Positions 5,291 through 6,580 of a DNA stretch of 6,580 nt are shown here, in pieces. The position numbers and the translations under genes are program-made. The notes beneath the pieces were generated by a model. That model made no database searches. It saw only the letters and a list, made by a program, of their open reading frames with translations, and had not been told where the DNA came from. How positions within the stretch are numbered: the stretch's first letter is position 1; each line of letters opens with the position of its first letter. The stretch is from Pseudomonadota bacterium (lineage in GTDB: Bacteria; Pseudomonadota; Gammaproteobacteria; Xanthomonadales; Xanthomonadaceae): assembly GCA_023453655.1 (NCBI GenBank), contig JAEXTE010000311.1:1-6580 (forward strand), written 5' to 3'.

Positions 5291-6580
5291 GAAGCCGGGC
5301 GACCCTGGCTCGACACCTCGAAGAGTTTCGAGGAGCGCGCCGCGGCCCTGGTGTCGCGCATGACGCTGGAAGAGAAGGCGGCGCAGATGCAGAACGACTC
5401 GCCGGCCATCGAACGGCTGGGCGTGCCCGAGTACGAGTGGTGGAACGAGGCCCTGCACGGCGTCGCCCGGGCCGGCGCGGCGACGGTGTTCCCGCAGGCC
5501 ATCGGCATGGCGGCCACCTTCGACGTGCCGCTGATGGACGAGATCTCGCGCACCATCAGCGACGAGGCGCGCGCCAAACACCACGAGGCGCTGCGCAACA
5601 GCCAGCATGGCCGCTACCAGGGCCTGACCTTCTGGTCGCCGAACATCAACATCTTCCGCGACCCGCGCTGGGGCCGTGGCCAGGAAACCTACGGCGAGGA
5701 TCCGTTCCTCACCGCGCGCATGGGCGTGTCCTTCGTGCGCGGCCTGCAGGGCGTGGCGCCGGATGGCAGCCTGCTGCCCGAATCGCGGGACGGCCGCTAC
5801 CGCAAGCTCGACGCCACCGCCAAGCACTTCGCCGTGCACAGCGGCCCGGAGGCCGACCGCCACACCTTCGACGTGCATCCCTCGCGTCGCGACCTGTGGG
5901 AAACCTACCTGCCGGCGTTCGAGGCGCTGGTGACCGAGGGCCAGGTCAAGGCGGTGATGGGCGCCTACAACCGCGTCTACGGCGAGTCCGCCAGCGGCAG
6001 CAAGTTCCTGCTGCGCGACGTGCTGCGCGACCAGTGGGGCTTCAAGGGCTACGTGATGTCCGACTGCTGGGCGATCGTGGACATCTGGCAGAACCACAAG
6101 ATCGTCGCCACGCCGGAAGAAGCCGCCGCGCTGGCGGTGAAGAACGGCACCGAGCTCAACTGCGGCAGCACGTATGCGAAGCACCTGCCGGTCGCGGTGC
6201 GCAAGGGACTGATCAGCGAGGCCGAACTCGATGACGCGCTCACGCGGCTGATGACCACGCGCATGGAGCTGGGCATGTTCGACCCGGCCGAACAGGTGCC
6301 GTGGGCGCAGGTGCCGTATTCGGGCAACCCGGCGCCCGCGCACGACGCGCTGGCGCGACGCGCGGCGCAGGAATCGATCGTGCTGCTGAAGAACGACGGC
6401 GTGCTGCCGCTGTCGAAGGACATCCGCCGCCTGGCCGTGGTCGGTCCCACCGCCGACGACACCATGGCGCTGCTGGGCAACTACTACGGCACGCCCGCCG
6501 ACCCGGTGACCGTGCTGCGCGGCATCCGTGAGGCGCTGCCCGGGGTCGAGGTGGTCTACGCGCGCGGCGCCGACCTGGTC
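5174..6580 (+). CDS. Secreted GH3 glycoside hydrolase, beta-xylosidase/beta-glucosidase type (partial, 3' end beyond window)
   Basis: The frame is open to the window end (469 codons); family members are typically 700-900 residues. An Arg-rich n-region (residues 11-21) and hydrophobic core end at PQA (36-38), indicating export. Its RRRLAR weakly resembles a twin-arginine motif, but Sec is as likely. The GH3 barrel is complete in the window: EWWNEALHGV (88-97), FRDPRWGRGQETYGEDP (161-177), AKHF with Lys217-His218 for substrate binding, MGAYNRVYGE (262-271), and VMSDCW with the probable nucleophile Asp297. ELNCG (327-331) follows. The second alpha/beta domain starts at about 394 (QESIVLLKNDGVLPL), and LGNYYGTP (434-441) is typical of the beta-xylosidase branch. 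The acid/base Glu lies beyond the window. The likely role is release of xylose from xylo-oligosaccharides in the periplasm. Beta-glucosidase activity cannot be excluded. Confidence 0.9.
   Translation, partial: MRALHESAAARRVAPRRRLARACATGLLALLPVLAPQAQEAGRPWLDTSKSFEERAAALVSRMTLEEKAAQMQNDSPAIERLGVPEYEWWNEALHGVARAGAATVFPQAIGMAATFDVPLMDEISRTISDEARAKHHEALRNSQHGRYQGLTFWSPNINIFRDPRWGRGQETYGEDPFLTARMGVSFVRGLQGVAPDGSLLPESRDGRYRKLDATAKHFAVHSGPEADRHTFDVHPSRRDLWETYLPAFEALVTEGQVKAVMGAYNRVYGESASGSKFLLRDVLRDQWGFKGYVMSDCWAIVDIWQNHKIVATPEEAAALAVKNGTELNCGSTYAKHLPVAVRKGLISEAELDDALTRLMTTRMELGMFDPAEQVPWAQVPYSGNPAPAHDALARRAAQESIVLLKNDGVLPLSKDIRRLAVVGPTADDTMALLGNYYGTPADPVTVLRGIREALPGVEVVYARGADLV

Noticed and set aside
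5000..6343. An antisense open frame of 447 codons opposite the GH3 gene.
   Set aside because: It is the codon-aligned mirror of the GH3 frame, with low-complexity Ala/Arg/His composition. It also runs past the GH3 start into the GH43 end, where the pattern holds only by chance.
1..6580. CRISPR arrays, tRNA/rRNA genes, insertion sequences, phage or defence genes.
   Set aside because: No spaced repeats, RNA gene signatures, terminal inverted repeats or transposase/recombinase motifs were seen, and almost every base is in a carbohydrate-metabolism gene.

Overview
The window is very GC-rich and densely coded on the + strand. Five genes lie head to tail with almost no non-coding DNA: gaps or overlaps are -4, +12, +29 and +23 bp, and no gene-free stretch exceeds 30 bp. 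Codon choice (G/C at third positions) and the mix of protein families suggest a gammaproteobacterium of the Xanthomonas / Lysobacter / Luteimonas / Pseudoxanthomonas group. That placement is inferred from style and gene content and has not been tested by a search.

Layout: (1) the last 34 codons of a gene ending at 106, whose tail resembles the C-terminus of Gram-negative GH67 alpha-glucuronidases; (2) 103-2082, a secreted SGNH-type carbohydrate acetylesterase of the 'sialate O-acetylesterase' (SASA) family with a beta-sandwich insertion; (3) 2095-3351, a cytoplasmic D-mannonate dehydratase of the enolase superfamily (ManD) with a full set of active-site residues; (4) 3381-5150, a lipoprotein GH43 beta-xylosidase / alpha-L-arabinofuranosidase with a C-terminal beta-sandwich; (5) 5174 to the window end, the N-terminal half of a secreted GH3 enzyme of the beta-xylosidase type.

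Together these read as part of an operon for using acetylated (methyl)glucurono(arabino)xylan. The exported enzymes would remove acetyl groups, (4-O-methyl)glucuronate, arabinose and terminal xylose from xylo-oligosaccharides. ManD would carry the released glucuronate onward in the cytoplasm (glucuronate -> fructuronate -> mannonate -> 2-keto-3-deoxygluconate). The glucuronate isomerase, fructuronate reductase, KDG kinase, GH10 xylanase, transporter and regulator expected with such a set are not in the window. No promoter, terminator, RNA gene, mobile element or CRISPR array was seen.

I did not find a new kind of system. The points worth a second look are the likely misnaming of the esterase, the fine structure of the gene junctions, the ManD active-site signature, and the signal-peptide and active-site details of the GH43 and GH3 enzymes. 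The very long antisense reading frames, including one of 1158 codons, are explained by codon usage.
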